Shown: positions 16,136-25,589 of the stretch, in pieces
How the letters are laid out: every line of letters begins with the position of its first letter
How positions within the stretch are numbered: position 1 is the stretch's first letter
Assembly: GCA_949959185.1 (NCBI GenBank)
Contig: CATLIX010000001.1
Location: 1-64,000, forward strand
Direction: 5' to 3'
DNA from: an uncultured Eubacterium sp.
GTDB lineage: Bacteria; Bacillota; Clostridia; Lachnospirales; Lachnospiraceae
Length of the DNA stretch: 64,000 nucleotides
Program-made: the position numbers and the translations under genes
Notes under the pieces: model-generated
Seen by the model: the letters and a program-made list of their open reading frames with translations, nothing else
Told to the model about the DNA's origin: nothing
The model's database searches: none

Positions 16136-17846
16136 GAACAGAGAATTGATGGAATATGCCTGTGTAAGATTTAAGGAAGGAAAATATGATGAAGCGTTAG
16201 AGTCTTTTGCTTTGCTCTATATGAGAGGCTATGAGCAGAAGTGGATTATAGAGACAGTTTATGATTGCTATATGGCAGAAAATGATGAAAAATTCAGGAA
16301 GGCCTTTCATTCATTTGCAGAAAAAAGTAAGGATATTTATGAGGAATGCATTTTAGATTTTATTCCATACAGAGATGGGGAATATTACATTTTTGATAAA
16401 GAACTGGAGATTTTTCGGGGGATTTTTTCTGTTCCGGATTTGGAAAAAACAGATTTGAGACCTGTATTTCAGGAAATAGAATTCAGTGGAGCAGTACTGG
16501 AACTGGACTGGAACTGGAATAAAGAAAAACCGGTACTGGCTGCTGCCAGGAATCGGAAAATTTATGCAATTTGCCATGACAGAAAAAGATGTATGTCTTT
16601 TTTCAAGATTCCGGAACTGGCAGACTATATGAATAATATCAGATTATTTTCGGATGTATTGGAATTTCAGGATTATTTTCATCAGAATACTTCTGTCTAT
16701 TTACCCCGTATTTTGCTTGGAAATAAAGATACCGTAGAAAAATTAGATAACATTATAGACCAGGAGCACCAGTACCGTTTGACTCCGGAAGGGCGTAATA
16801 CAGAAAATGTATTGCTGACAATCGGTATTCCAACAGCAAATCGGGGACATATGGTTTTAAAACGTCTGGAAAATTTATTAAAAATGTTCTATGATGCAGA
16901 AATAGAAATTGCAATTTCTAAAAACTGCAATGATTATTATCAGGAAGAATATAATGAGGTTAGCCGGATTTCTGATGCCAGAATTTGTTATTTCGATCAT
17001 GGAAAGGCATTAAAAGCATCTGATAACTGGATTTATACAGTAGAAATGGCTCATGGAAAGTACGTTTTATTTGTATCGGATGAAGATGATGTCATTATAG
17101 AGGCAGTGGAGCATTATCTGGCACTTTTAACTAACCATCCGGAAGCAGGTCTTATAAGAGCACGGACAGAGTTTCAGTGTGCGGATATAAAAGAGAGCCT
17201 GCATAAAAGAAAAGGTCTGGAGGCCTTCAGTGCAGTATTTCTTCATCAGAATTATCTGTCGGGACTTATAGTACGAAAAAAAGATTTTATTCAGGAAGAT
17301 TTTCGCAAATTAAACCAATTTTCTGATAATTATTTTTTTACCTGTTATCCCCATGAATGGTGGTGTGCAATATTGAGTAAAAGTGGAGATTATATGGAAG
17401 ACCCTGTGACGTTAATTTCCGAAAATGAGTCATTAATTACAGAAGAAGTAGAGAAAGGAAGAAAAACAGGGAGGGAGTTGAAAGAGGGGGAGGAAGGACT
17501 TGTGAAAGATTCACGACTTCCTACTTATGCTACCTATGAGGCAAGACTGAAACAATTTCGGGGATACATAGATTTTATCCATTATTTTATGGGAGAAGAT
17601 TGCCAGGGTGCAGAAGCCGGACTGGCATTGGCCATTGGTAAGGCATCGTTTTTATTTGAGTTAGCAAGAAGGTACAGCTATAAGCCGGATGATTTTCTGG
17701 ATATGACAGACAGATTACTCTGGGGCTGTATGGAGGCGATTGATGAATTTGATCTGAAAGAAGAACAGAAAGTGCATCTTTTGAAAATAACAGAGTCATG
17801 TGGACTGCATTTAATGGGGCTTCATGAACAGCTTGGAGGAATATAG
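16125..17846 (+). CDS. glycosyltransferase family 2-like protein with N-terminal helical domain (paralogue 2)
   Basis: 573 residues, a full-length paralogue of the protein at 6496-8172. The N-terminal helical region (ELMEYACVRF, YDCYMAEND) leads to a GT-A domain with LLTIGIPTANRG and VSDEDDVI. ATG 16125 is chosen because AGGAAGG precedes it and it matches the paralogue start. It overlaps the maf 3' end by 11 bases and is followed directly by another glycosyltransferase. It is likely to extend or branch the glycan begun by Maf; specificity is unknown. Confidence 0.83.
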   Translation: MALENRELMEYACVRFKEGKYDEALESFALLYMRGYEQKWIIETVYDCYMAENDEKFRKAFHSFAEKSKDIYEECILDFIPYRDGEYYIFDKELEIFRGIFSVPDLEKTDLRPVFQEIEFSGAVLELDWNWNKEKPVLAAARNRKIYAICHDRKRCMSFFKIPELADYMNNIRLFSDVLEFQDYFHQNTSVYLPRILLGNKDTVEKLDNIIDQEHQYRLTPEGRNTENVLLTIGIPTANRGHMVLKRLENLLKMFYDAEIEIAISKNCNDYYQEEYNEVSRISDARICYFDHGKALKASDNWIYTVEMAHGKYVLFVSDEDDVIIEAVEHYLALLTNHPEAGLIRARTEFQCADIKESLHKRKGLEAFSAVFLHQNYLSGLIVRKKDFIQEDFRKLNQFSDNYFFTCYPHEWWCAILSKSGDYMEDPVTLISENESLITEEVEKGRKTGRELKEGEEGLVKDSRLPTYATYEARLKQFRGYIDFIHYFMGEDCQGAEAGLALAIGKASFLFELARRYSYKPDDFLDMTDRLLWGCMEAIDEFDLKEEQKVHLLKITESCGLHLMGLHEQLGGI

Positions 17847-19082
17847 ATGAAAGACGGTATTATGGTATCTGTACTGTGTCCCACATATAACCATGAGGCA
17901 TTTATAGGAGATATGATAGAGGGAGTGATCAGTCAGAAAACGGATTTTAAATATGAACTGATTATACATGAAGATGCATCTACAGATCAGACAGCGGAAA
18001 TAATAAGGGAATATGTCGACAGGTATCCGGGACTTATAAGGGTAATCTGGCAGGAGGAAAATCAGTTTGCACGATATGATATTATGAAAAAATATCTTTT
18101 TCCAGCCATAAGGGGAAAGTATTTTGCTTTGTGTGAAGGAGACGATTACTGGACAGATGACAGGAAACTGCAGAAACAGATTGATTTTCTGGAAACACAT
18201 GAGGATTTCTCCATGTGTATGCATAATGCAGTAAAGTTAAATATCAGGACAGGGGAAAAGGTACTTCTTAACACATTTCCAAAAGACGGAGCCTATGATC
18301 AGGAAGAACAGATAAAAGCCGGTCTGGGATCAGATTTTCCGGCAACGGCATCTTATGTTTTCCGAACAGACCTGTTATGGGAAATGCCGAAATTTTTCAG
18401 TGAACCCAGATCTATAGATTATTTTTTACGCCAGTATTACGCCAGCAGAGGAAAAATATATTATTTTCAGAAACCGATGTCAGTGTATCGTGTGATGGTG
18501 CCAGATTCTTATAAAACCAAAACGATAGAGAATCAGGCGTTTTGTAATGAGCATGTAATAGCAACCATTCGATTTATGGAAAAGTTTGATATCTATACGG
18601 AGAAAAAATTTCATTCTTTTCTGAAGAAAAAAATAGAATCTGATTATTTTGGATATTGTACTTCAATCAGCAGAGAGGAAGGCATAAAAAAGGCGTTGGA
18701 ACGTGGGCTGGATGTGGATAAAGTTCAAAGATGTTATGGATGTCTGGACATCTCCGTAGTGAGTCCTTCTGTCCTTGAACTGTCAGAGAAAGCAGATACA
18801 TTGTTTATATATGGAACGAGCAGACTGGCTCTGATATGCAGACAGCAGATGGAAAATGCGGGAGTGGAGTTCGAGGGCTTTGTTGTATCAGATGGGCAGA
18901 TAAGCTCGGAAATTTTGGAAGGAAAAAAGATATATCATTTGCAGGAAGTACTTGATAAATATAGTAATCCGGGCTTTATACTGGCGGTTCAGCGGGTGAA
19001 TGCAGATGTGATTGCGGAAGGTTTAAGAGAAAAGCATAAGGAACATTACTGTATGCCATATACATTGGAAAAAGAGAGGTAA
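17847..19082 (+). CDS. glycosyltransferase family 2 with C-terminal Rossmann-like domain
   Basis: 411 residues. GT2 start VSVLCPTYNHEAFI, with HEDASTDQTAEII and the DxD-type CEGDDYW (about residue 98). From about residue 315 (TLFIYGTSRLALICR) a second Rossmann-like domain follows, of the sort also fused to neighbouring proteins (8250, 19088, 29119, 30789, 37545). It begins one base after the upstream stop. It transfers a sugar from a nucleotide donor; both partners are unknown. Confidence 0.87.
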   Translation: MKDGIMVSVLCPTYNHEAFIGDMIEGVISQKTDFKYELIIHEDASTDQTAEIIREYVDRYPGLIRVIWQEENQFARYDIMKKYLFPAIRGKYFALCEGDDYWTDDRKLQKQIDFLETHEDFSMCMHNAVKLNIRTGEKVLLNTFPKDGAYDQEEQIKAGLGSDFPATASYVFRTDLLWEMPKFFSEPRSIDYFLRQYYASRGKIYYFQKPMSVYRVMVPDSYKTKTIENQAFCNEHVIATIRFMEKFDIYTEKKFHSFLKKKIESDYFGYCTSISREEGIKKALERGLDVDKVQRCYGCLDISVVSPSVLELSEKADTLFIYGTSRLALICRQQMENAGVEFEGFVVSDGQISSEILEGKKIYHLQEVLDKYSNPGFILAVQRVNADVIAEGLREKHKEHYCMPYTLEKER

Positions 19083-19087
19083 TAATT

Positions 19088-20470
19088 ATGAAAGTTTGCA
19101 GACAGGCATTATATGTGCAGGTGATTGATGGAATCGGGACAATTCGTGCATGTGGTTGGACAGGATTTTATTTGCTGGGGAATCTCAGGGATAATACCAT
19201 GAAAGAAGTATATAACAGTGAAGCAGCGAAAAAATTTCGTCAGTCACTGGTAGATGGTACATATGACTATTGTAATGAGGAAAACTGTCCGTATATGGCA
19301 AATAATACTCTGGAAGAACATATGGTTGAAATTGATGAGTTTCCGGAATATCCGGAGATAGTAAGTCTGGCCTATGACAGACGATGTAATTATCACTGTA
19401 CCTGTTGTGCATCCAGAGGGGATGAAAAGCCGGACCCGGATGTTGAAAGAAAGGTTGAAAATGAGATACGAGCAGCCCTGCCTTATGTAAAAGAGTTTTC
19501 TGCCAATGGACTGGGGGAATTTTTTGCCAGTGACAGTATGATAAGGCTGGTGTCCGAGTGGAAGCCGGAGGAGAGGGAACAGGTGAAATTTGGCCTGGAA
19601 ACAAATGGGTCTCTGTTTACACCGAAAAACTGGGAGAGAATAAAAAATATTGGCGATGTTAATTTAGAAGTGTTTATAACGGTGCACAGCTTTGAAGAAG
19701 CAGCTTATCAATGGTTATCGGGAACAAAACTTCCCATGAAACACATTGAAGATAATCTCAGATTTGTAAAAAAATTGCGTGAGGAAGGAAAAATAGATTT
19801 TCTGGAACTTGCTATGGTGATGCAGGAACGGAATTTCCGAACGCTGCCAGAATATATTGACAGATGTATAAATGAGTTTGGGGCGGACAGAGTCAGAATT
19901 CGCAGATTTTTACCGGAGAAAGCCATGGAAGAAAATATGGAGTGGTTTTTTGATATCAGAAATCCGCTTCATCCATACCATCAGGAATATCTTCAGGTTA
20001 TGAAACATCCTGTATTTAAGGATCCGCGTGTATTTGTCTGGACAGGTCAGCATTTGAGTAACAGAGGCGAACTTCCGGCTAAAGGGGATTATCGGGTATT
20101 CCGGAATTTATTTTTCATAGAAGATGCCGGAAAGAAGCTGGCAGATTATCTGAAAGAAAAGGGCATGGAAAAAATTATTCTGTATGCCATTTCGGAAATT
20201 GCCGAAGCACTGATAAAAATATTAAAAGATCAGCCCATTGAAATTCTCTATATTTATGACAGAAATACTCACATAACAGAGTGGAATGGATATGAAGTAA
20301 GGACACCCGTATGTGAAGCTCTGGAAGCCACAAAGGAGCCTTTGTTGGTGACTCTGGCGTCTCGTTATGGAGAAATTGCAGAATATGTGCAGGGACGCGG
20401 CTATCGGGGAAATATATTGTCTCTGGATAAAATACTGGAAGAACTCAGAAGAACAGAGTGTGGCTGCTGA
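19088..20470 (+). CDS. radical SAM protein with N-terminal SPASM-like segment and C-terminal Rossmann-like domain
   Basis: 460 residues with unusual order. Residues 1-75 look like a SPASM cluster-binding segment (CRQALY, RACGW, CNEENCPYM). The radical SAM motif CNYHCTCC comes only at about residue 103; SPASM normally follows the SAM domain. The last 100 residues (KIILYAISEIAEALIKIL) form the Rossmann-like unit common in this island. It lies between a glycosyltransferase and an SDR. It probably modifies a sugar or a peptide-linked residue; the target is not predictable. Confidence 0.8.
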   Translation: MKVCRQALYVQVIDGIGTIRACGWTGFYLLGNLRDNTMKEVYNSEAAKKFRQSLVDGTYDYCNEENCPYMANNTLEEHMVEIDEFPEYPEIVSLAYDRRCNYHCTCCASRGDEKPDPDVERKVENEIRAALPYVKEFSANGLGEFFASDSMIRLVSEWKPEEREQVKFGLETNGSLFTPKNWERIKNIGDVNLEVFITVHSFEEAAYQWLSGTKLPMKHIEDNLRFVKKLREEGKIDFLELAMVMQERNFRTLPEYIDRCINEFGADRVRIRRFLPEKAMEENMEWFFDIRNPLHPYHQEYLQVMKHPVFKDPRVFVWTGQHLSNRGELPAKGDYRVFRNLFFIEDAGKKLADYLKEKGMEKIILYAISEIAEALIKILKDQPIEILYIYDRNTHITEWNGYEVRTPVCEALEATKEPLLVTLASRYGEIAEYVQGRGYRGNILSLDKILEELRRTECGC

Positions 20471-20497
20471 AGTTGAATCTGCTGGAGGTTCAGATAT

Positions 20498-21421
20498 ATG
20501 AAGCGTGTGGCAATAACCGGTGCAACCGGTGCGATAGGTGTGGCATTGATACAGAAATGCATTGCTGAGCAGGTGGAAGTGTGGGTGCTCTGCCGAAAAG
20601 ATTCCGGACGGATAAGTTATATACCCAGGCACCCGCTGGTACATCTGACAGAGTGCAGTTTGGACGGGTTAAAAAAATTATCAGCGGAAAAAATTCCAGA
20701 GTGCGAAGTGTTTTATCATTTTGCCTGGGCCTCCACAATCGGTATGGGCAGGAATGACGCGTATTTACAGCTGAAAAATGTAGAGTATACCCTGGATGCT
20801 GTGCATCTGGCGAAACGAATTGGCTGTGAAACCTTTATTGGCGCGGGATCTCAGGCTGAGTATGGGAGGCATGAGACCCTGCTTACATCAGGTACACCAA
20901 CGTTTCCGGAAAACGGATATGGAATGGCGAAGCTGTGTGCGGGCCAGATGAGCAGACTGGAGTGTAAGAAATTAGGATTACGTCATATATGGACAAGGAT
21001 ATTGAGTGTATATGGTCCATATGACGGGCAGACAACGATGATTTCCATGCTAATCCGGAAACTTTTGAATGGGGAGAAGCCATTATTGACGAAAGGGGAG
21101 CAGCAATGGGATTATCTGTATAGTCAGGATGCGGCAGAAGCATTATTTCGTCTGGGGTTAAAGGGGAAAGAGGATAAAATATACTGTATTGGAAGTGGAA
21201 AAACAGCGCCATTATATGAGTATATTGAAAAGGTCAGACAGGCTGTTAATCCAGTGGCAGAATTGGGAATTGGTGAAGTGCCTTATAGTCCAAATCAGGT
21301 GATGTTTTTAGGAGCAGATATATCGGAACTTACCAAAGATACAGGATTCCGGCTTACGACAGATTTTGATGAAGGAATCAAAAAGACAGTTCAATGGTTT
21401 CGGATACAGGAGGGACTATGA
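20498..21421 (+). CDS. NAD(P)-dependent sugar epimerase/dehydratase (extended SDR)
   Basis: 307 residues. The Rossmann motif GATGAIG, the catalytic region GAGSQAEYG and YGMAK (YxxxK) are visible. Start ATG 20498 after TGGAGG. Its stop abuts the next start. It is the unit-2 counterpart of the SDR at 2693, again close to a ThDP enzyme, and may act as a keto-sugar reductase or epimerase in the same type of pathway. Confidence 0.86.
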   Translation: MKRVAITGATGAIGVALIQKCIAEQVEVWVLCRKDSGRISYIPRHPLVHLTECSLDGLKKLSAEKIPECEVFYHFAWASTIGMGRNDAYLQLKNVEYTLDAVHLAKRIGCETFIGAGSQAEYGRHETLLTSGTPTFPENGYGMAKLCAGQMSRLECKKLGLRHIWTRILSVYGPYDGQTTMISMLIRKLLNGEKPLLTKGEQQWDYLYSQDAAEALFRLGLKGKEDKIYCIGSGKTAPLYEYIEKVRQAVNPVAELGIGEVPYSPNQVMFLGADISELTKDTGFRLTTDFDEGIKKTVQWFRIQEGL

Positions 21422-23011
21422 ATGGGAGAAATAAAACTGCTTGACTGTACATTACGGGATGGCGGATATGTAAATGACTGGAAATTTGGTCATAATAATC
21501 TTGTGAGTATTTTTGAACGTATTGTTGATGCAGGAATAGACATCATAGAAATTGGTTTTCTGGATGAAAAATGCCCCTTTGATCCGGACAGAAGTATTAT
21601 GCCGGATACTGATTGTGTAAAAAAAATATATGGAAAATTAAATAAAAAGCAGACCATGGTTGTAGGAATGATTGATTATGGGAAATGTGGTTTGGATCAT
21701 ATCTGCCCCTGTAATGACAGTTTTCTTGATGGAATCAGAGTGATTTTTAAAAAGCATTTAAGGGAACAGGCAATGATATTTTGCGGGGAGTTAAAAAAAC
21801 TTGGATATAAAGTTTTTGCACAGCTTGTCAGTGTTACCAGTTACAGTGATAATGAGATGTTGGATCTGATTCGGCTGGCGAATCAGGTTAAGCCTTACGC
21901 AGTTTCCATGGTAGACACTTATGGATTGCTGCATCAGAATAATCTTATGCATTATTTTTCTCTTTTAAGTGAAAATTTAGACAGTGATATTGGATTAGGG
22001 TATCATGCCCATAATAATTTTCAAATGGGATATGCAAATTGTATTACCATGCTGTCAAATGAAACAGAAAGAATGATGATTGTAGATGGCTCTGTTTATG
22101 GGATGGGGAAGAGTGCCGGTAATGCGCCGATAGAACTTCTTTCCATGTATTTGAATCATATTCACGGAAAACGGTATCACATCAGTCAGCTTCTGGAGGT
22201 TATTGATTCAAATATTTCACAGTTCTATCATCCTGCAACATGGGGATATAATATGTTTTACTATCTGGCAGCTTCTAATGACTGTCATCCGGATTATGTG
22301 TCCTATTTGATGAACAAGCATACACTGTCAGTTAAATCTATTAATGAATTGTTGGGGAAACTGGAAGGAGAAAAGAAGCTGCTCTACGACAAAGATTACA
22401 TGGAGCAGTTATATGTTCAATATCAGCTAAATGAAATTAATGACAGGAAAACTCAGGAATTATTGAAGAGTTTATTTGAGGGTAAGGAAATTTTACTGGT
22501 TGGGCCTGGAAAGTCCATGAGCCTGGAACGAGACAGGATAGAAAGTTATGTGAAAGAACGGAATTCGATTATCATATCTATTAATTATATTCCGGATTAT
22601 CTGCAGCCAGACTATATTTTTATCAGCAATTCAAAACGTTATGTGCAAATGGCAACCAAGTTAAGTCAGGAAAAGTATAAGATAATTGCCACATCAAATG
22701 TTACCTGTTCAAATGGCCAGTTTGATTATGTGATAAATGTAGGTCCTCTATTGGACAGAGAAACAGAGCTTATTGATAATTCACTGGCTATGTTATTAAG
22801 AGAATTGATTTGTTTACAGACAAAAACTGTTGTTTTGGCAGGATTTGACGGATATTCCTGTGGCGAGATGAATTATTTAAACGAGTATATGGAATATGAG
22901 TTCATAAAAAATAAATCGGATTATCTTAACAGATATATGAGCACGTTTTTAACAGAGAACAGATCTTTAATAGATATTCGATTTTTGACAAAAACGAAGT
23001 ATAAAATGTGA
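21422..23011 (+). CDS. HMG-CoA-lyase-like aldolase with extra C-terminal domain
   Basis: 529 residues. The N-terminal TIM barrel (about 1-290) begins LLDCTLRDGGYVNDW, the metal/substrate motif of the DRE-TIM family (4-hydroxy-2-oxovalerate aldolase, HMG-CoA lyase, isopropylmalate synthase), with YHAHNNFQMG holding the metal His pair. The C-terminal 190 residues (ILLVGPGKSMSLERD) form an alpha/beta domain that slightly recalls the Maf core. This architecture recurs beside acetolactate-synthase-like ThDP enzymes in surface polysaccharide loci. It may make or consume a pyruvate-derived unit used by the next gene; the reaction is unproven. Confidence 0.82.
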   Translation: MGEIKLLDCTLRDGGYVNDWKFGHNNLVSIFERIVDAGIDIIEIGFLDEKCPFDPDRSIMPDTDCVKKIYGKLNKKQTMVVGMIDYGKCGLDHICPCNDSFLDGIRVIFKKHLREQAMIFCGELKKLGYKVFAQLVSVTSYSDNEMLDLIRLANQVKPYAVSMVDTYGLLHQNNLMHYFSLLSENLDSDIGLGYHAHNNFQMGYANCITMLSNETERMMIVDGSVYGMGKSAGNAPIELLSMYLNHIHGKRYHISQLLEVIDSNISQFYHPATWGYNMFYYLAASNDCHPDYVSYLMNKHTLSVKSINELLGKLEGEKKLLYDKDYMEQLYVQYQLNEINDRKTQELLKSLFEGKEILLVGPGKSMSLERDRIESYVKERNSIIISINYIPDYLQPDYIFISNSKRYVQMATKLSQEKYKIIATSNVTCSNGQFDYVINVGPLLDRETELIDNSLAMLLRELICLQTKTVVLAGFDGYSCGEMNYLNEYMEYEFIKNKSDYLNRYMSTFLTENRSLIDIRFLTKTKYKM

Positions 23012-23032
23012 TACTGATGGGAGAAATCAATT

Positions 23033-24865
23033 ATGAAAGTGAAAGTTGCGCAATATGTTTCAGAATTTCTGGTGAGTCATGGTATCAGAGATTGTTTTAT
23101 GGTAACAGGTGGAGGTGCCATGCATCTGAATGAAGCGATAGGCCATCAGGAAGGCCTGCATTGCGTATTTAACCATCATGAACAGGCCTGTGCCATTGCA
23201 GCAGAAGCCTATACAAGAATGACAGGTGAACTGGCAGCGGTTTGTGTGACCAGTGGCCCAGGGGGAACAAATGCCATCACAGGGGTATTTGGTGGATGGG
23301 TAGATTCCATACCGATGTTTGTTCTGTCCGGGCAGGTAAAAAAAGAGACGACAGTCTGGTCGTGTCCGCAGCTTGCATTACGGCAGCTGGGGGATCAGGA
23401 ATGTGATATCATTAAATCAGTATCAAATATAACAAAGTATTCGGTGATGATTACAGAACCGAATTTTATAGCGTATCATCTGGAAAAGGCTTTCTATTTG
23501 TCCGGACATGGGCGGAGCGGCCCTGTGTGGCTGGATATTCCATTGGATGTTCAGGGAGCAGAAATTGAAACGGAACAGTTGCAGCATTTTCAACCGGAGA
23601 CAGAGCAGTTCTGGAAATTTCCGGAACTGTCAGCAAATCAGGCCGATACTATTTTGAATAAAATCAGAAATGCAAAATCTCCTTTGCTTTTGGCGGGTAC
23701 GGGAGTGCGTTTGGGAAGTGCGGAAAATGAACTTCTGAAACTGATTCATAAATTAAAGATTCCGGTTGTGACTGCCTGGAATGCAAATGATACAGTGGCT
23801 TATGAAAATCCATATTTTGCAGGGATGCCGGGAACAGTTGGGACAAGGCCCGGTAATTTTGCGTTGCAGAACAGTGATTTGCTGTTAAGCCTGGGATGCA
23901 GGATGAATATTCGGATGATTGGATATAATCATTTTGATTTTGCGAAAAATGCATATAAGATAGTGGTTGATATAGATGAAAAGGAACTTATAAAGCCCAC
24001 AGTTCATGCAGATATGCCGGTTCATGGGGATGTAAAACAATTTGTCAGAAAGATACTTGACATGGAATATGAACCGCCCGGTCACCATAAGGCGTGGGTG
24101 GACTGGTGTCATACGGCATTGGAAAAATATCCTGTTGTTCTGAAAAAGTACCATAGTTTAAACAACAAATTAAATCCATATGTTTTCATAGACGTTCTGT
24201 TTAAAAAACTGAATGCAACTGACAGGATTATTTGTGGCAATGGAGGAGCATGTGTTATTACATTTCAGGCCGGAAAGATAAAACAGGGTCAGAGGATGTT
24301 TACTAATTCCGGATGTGCGGCTATGGGATATGGGCTACCGGCAGCAGTGGGAGTGGCTGTATCAGATAACAGCAGGAGAACTATTTGTATCGACGGAGAC
24401 GGAAGTATCATGATGAATCTCCAGGAACTGGCGACAGTTGCTTATAATAAGCTGAATATTAAGCTGTTTATCCTGAATAATAGCGGGTATCATTCCATAC
24501 GGCAGACTCAGAGAAATCTGTTTCAGTCGTCGTTTGTGGGCATTGACAGTGAGAGCGGGGTGGGCTTTCCTGATTTTGAAAAACTGTCCGGGGCTTTTGG
24601 CATAAGTTACTGTAAAATAGATTCAGAAGCACAGTGTAATGAAATTTTAGCAGATGTACTGTCCTGCGAAGGAGCATGTATCTGTGAAGTTGTTGTTGAT
24701 TCGGAACAAAATTTTGAACCAAAATCGTCTTCAAGGCTGCTGCCAGATGGAAGAATAGTATCACCTTCTCTGGACGATATGGCACCCTTTCTGGAACGGG
24801 AGGAATATGACAAAATGCGATATAAGCGGAATGGTTACAGTAACATAACAGAAAAAGGAGAATAA
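23033..24865 (+). CDS. ThDP-dependent enzyme, acetolactate-synthase-like (paralogue 2)
   Basis: 610 residues, a clear paralogue of 3611-5392. Glu50 in FNHHEQACAIAAE activates the thiamine; DGDGSIMMN (about 455) and ILNNSGY form the metal/ThDP motif. The run of enzymes SDR-aldolase-ThDP-HAD suggests synthesis of an unusual carbon-branched sugar or acyl group. The same family is used for yersiniose (YerE) and for amino-acid synthesis, but there are no ilv genes here. Start ATG 23033 after GGGAGA. Confidence 0.87.
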   Translation: MKVKVAQYVSEFLVSHGIRDCFMVTGGGAMHLNEAIGHQEGLHCVFNHHEQACAIAAEAYTRMTGELAAVCVTSGPGGTNAITGVFGGWVDSIPMFVLSGQVKKETTVWSCPQLALRQLGDQECDIIKSVSNITKYSVMITEPNFIAYHLEKAFYLSGHGRSGPVWLDIPLDVQGAEIETEQLQHFQPETEQFWKFPELSANQADTILNKIRNAKSPLLLAGTGVRLGSAENELLKLIHKLKIPVVTAWNANDTVAYENPYFAGMPGTVGTRPGNFALQNSDLLLSLGCRMNIRMIGYNHFDFAKNAYKIVVDIDEKELIKPTVHADMPVHGDVKQFVRKILDMEYEPPGHHKAWVDWCHTALEKYPVVLKKYHSLNNKLNPYVFIDVLFKKLNATDRIICGNGGACVITFQAGKIKQGQRMFTNSGCAAMGYGLPAAVGVAVSDNSRRTICIDGDGSIMMNLQELATVAYNKLNIKLFILNNSGYHSIRQTQRNLFQSSFVGIDSESGVGFPDFEKLSGAFGISYCKIDSEAQCNEILADVLSCEGACICEVVVDSEQNFEPKSSSRLLPDGRIVSPSLDDMAPFLEREEYDKMRYKRNGYSNITEKGE

Positions 24866-24870
24866 ATGTT

Positions 24871-25518
24871 ATGGGGCGCTTCAGACTTGTGATATTTGAT
24901 GTGGACGGCACCTTACTGAATACTTCAGAAGGAATTTTAGAATCTGTCCGTTATACAATTAAAAAATACGGCCTGGAAATGCTGGAGGAGTCAGTATTAA
25001 AGACATTTATCGGTCCTCCAATACAGGAATCCTTTCAGAGGGCTTATCATCTGGATGAAGAAACTGTAAAAAAACTGACGGAGACATTTCGCGACAGATA
25101 CAAAAGTGTCGATTTGCTGAAAGCAGTACCCTATGAAGGAATTTTTGATGTTTTCAGGTATTTAAAGGAAAGTGGAACGAGAATTGCCATAGCAACTTAT
25201 AAAAGGCAGGATTATGCAGAAATTATCCTGCGTCATTTTGGATTTGGGGCATACAGTGATATTATTTTCGGGGCAGATCATAACAATAAACTGAGAAAAA
25301 GCGATATTATAAAAAAGTGTCTGTCAGCGGCGCAACTGGATTCTTCAGCAGAAGCAGTTATGATTGGCGACAGCGAAAATGATGCCACAGGTGCGAAAGA
25401 GGCCGGTGTGCAGTTTATAGGTGTAACGTATGGTTTTGGTTTTCAGAATCAGTATATGGAAAAAGTTTCGGCGTTGGGAATGGCAGATGAGCCAATACAG
25501 CTGAAGAAGTATTTATAA
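24871..25518 (+). CDS. HAD-superfamily phosphatase (phosphoglycolate-phosphatase-like)
   Basis: 215 residues. Motif I is FDVDGTLLN with nucleophile Asp10 and acid Asp12, then a helical cap, motif II IATYKR, Lys in motif III, and motif IV MIGDSENDATGAKEAG. It lies six bases behind the ThDP gene. It probably removes phosphate from a small sugar or acyl phosphate in the same pathway. Confidence 0.88.
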   Translation: MGRFRLVIFDVDGTLLNTSEGILESVRYTIKKYGLEMLEESVLKTFIGPPIQESFQRAYHLDEETVKKLTETFRDRYKSVDLLKAVPYEGIFDVFRYLKESGTRIAIATYKRQDYAEIILRHFGFGAYSDIIFGADHNNKLRKSDIIKKCLSAAQLDSSAEAVMIGDSENDATGAKEAGVQFIGVTYGFGFQNQYMEKVSALGMADEPIQLKKYL

Positions 25519-25589
25519 ATGGTCACGGTATCGTTGTCTGACAAAATTAATATGAAATACCGTAAAATAAGAAAAAGGAGAAATAAGAA

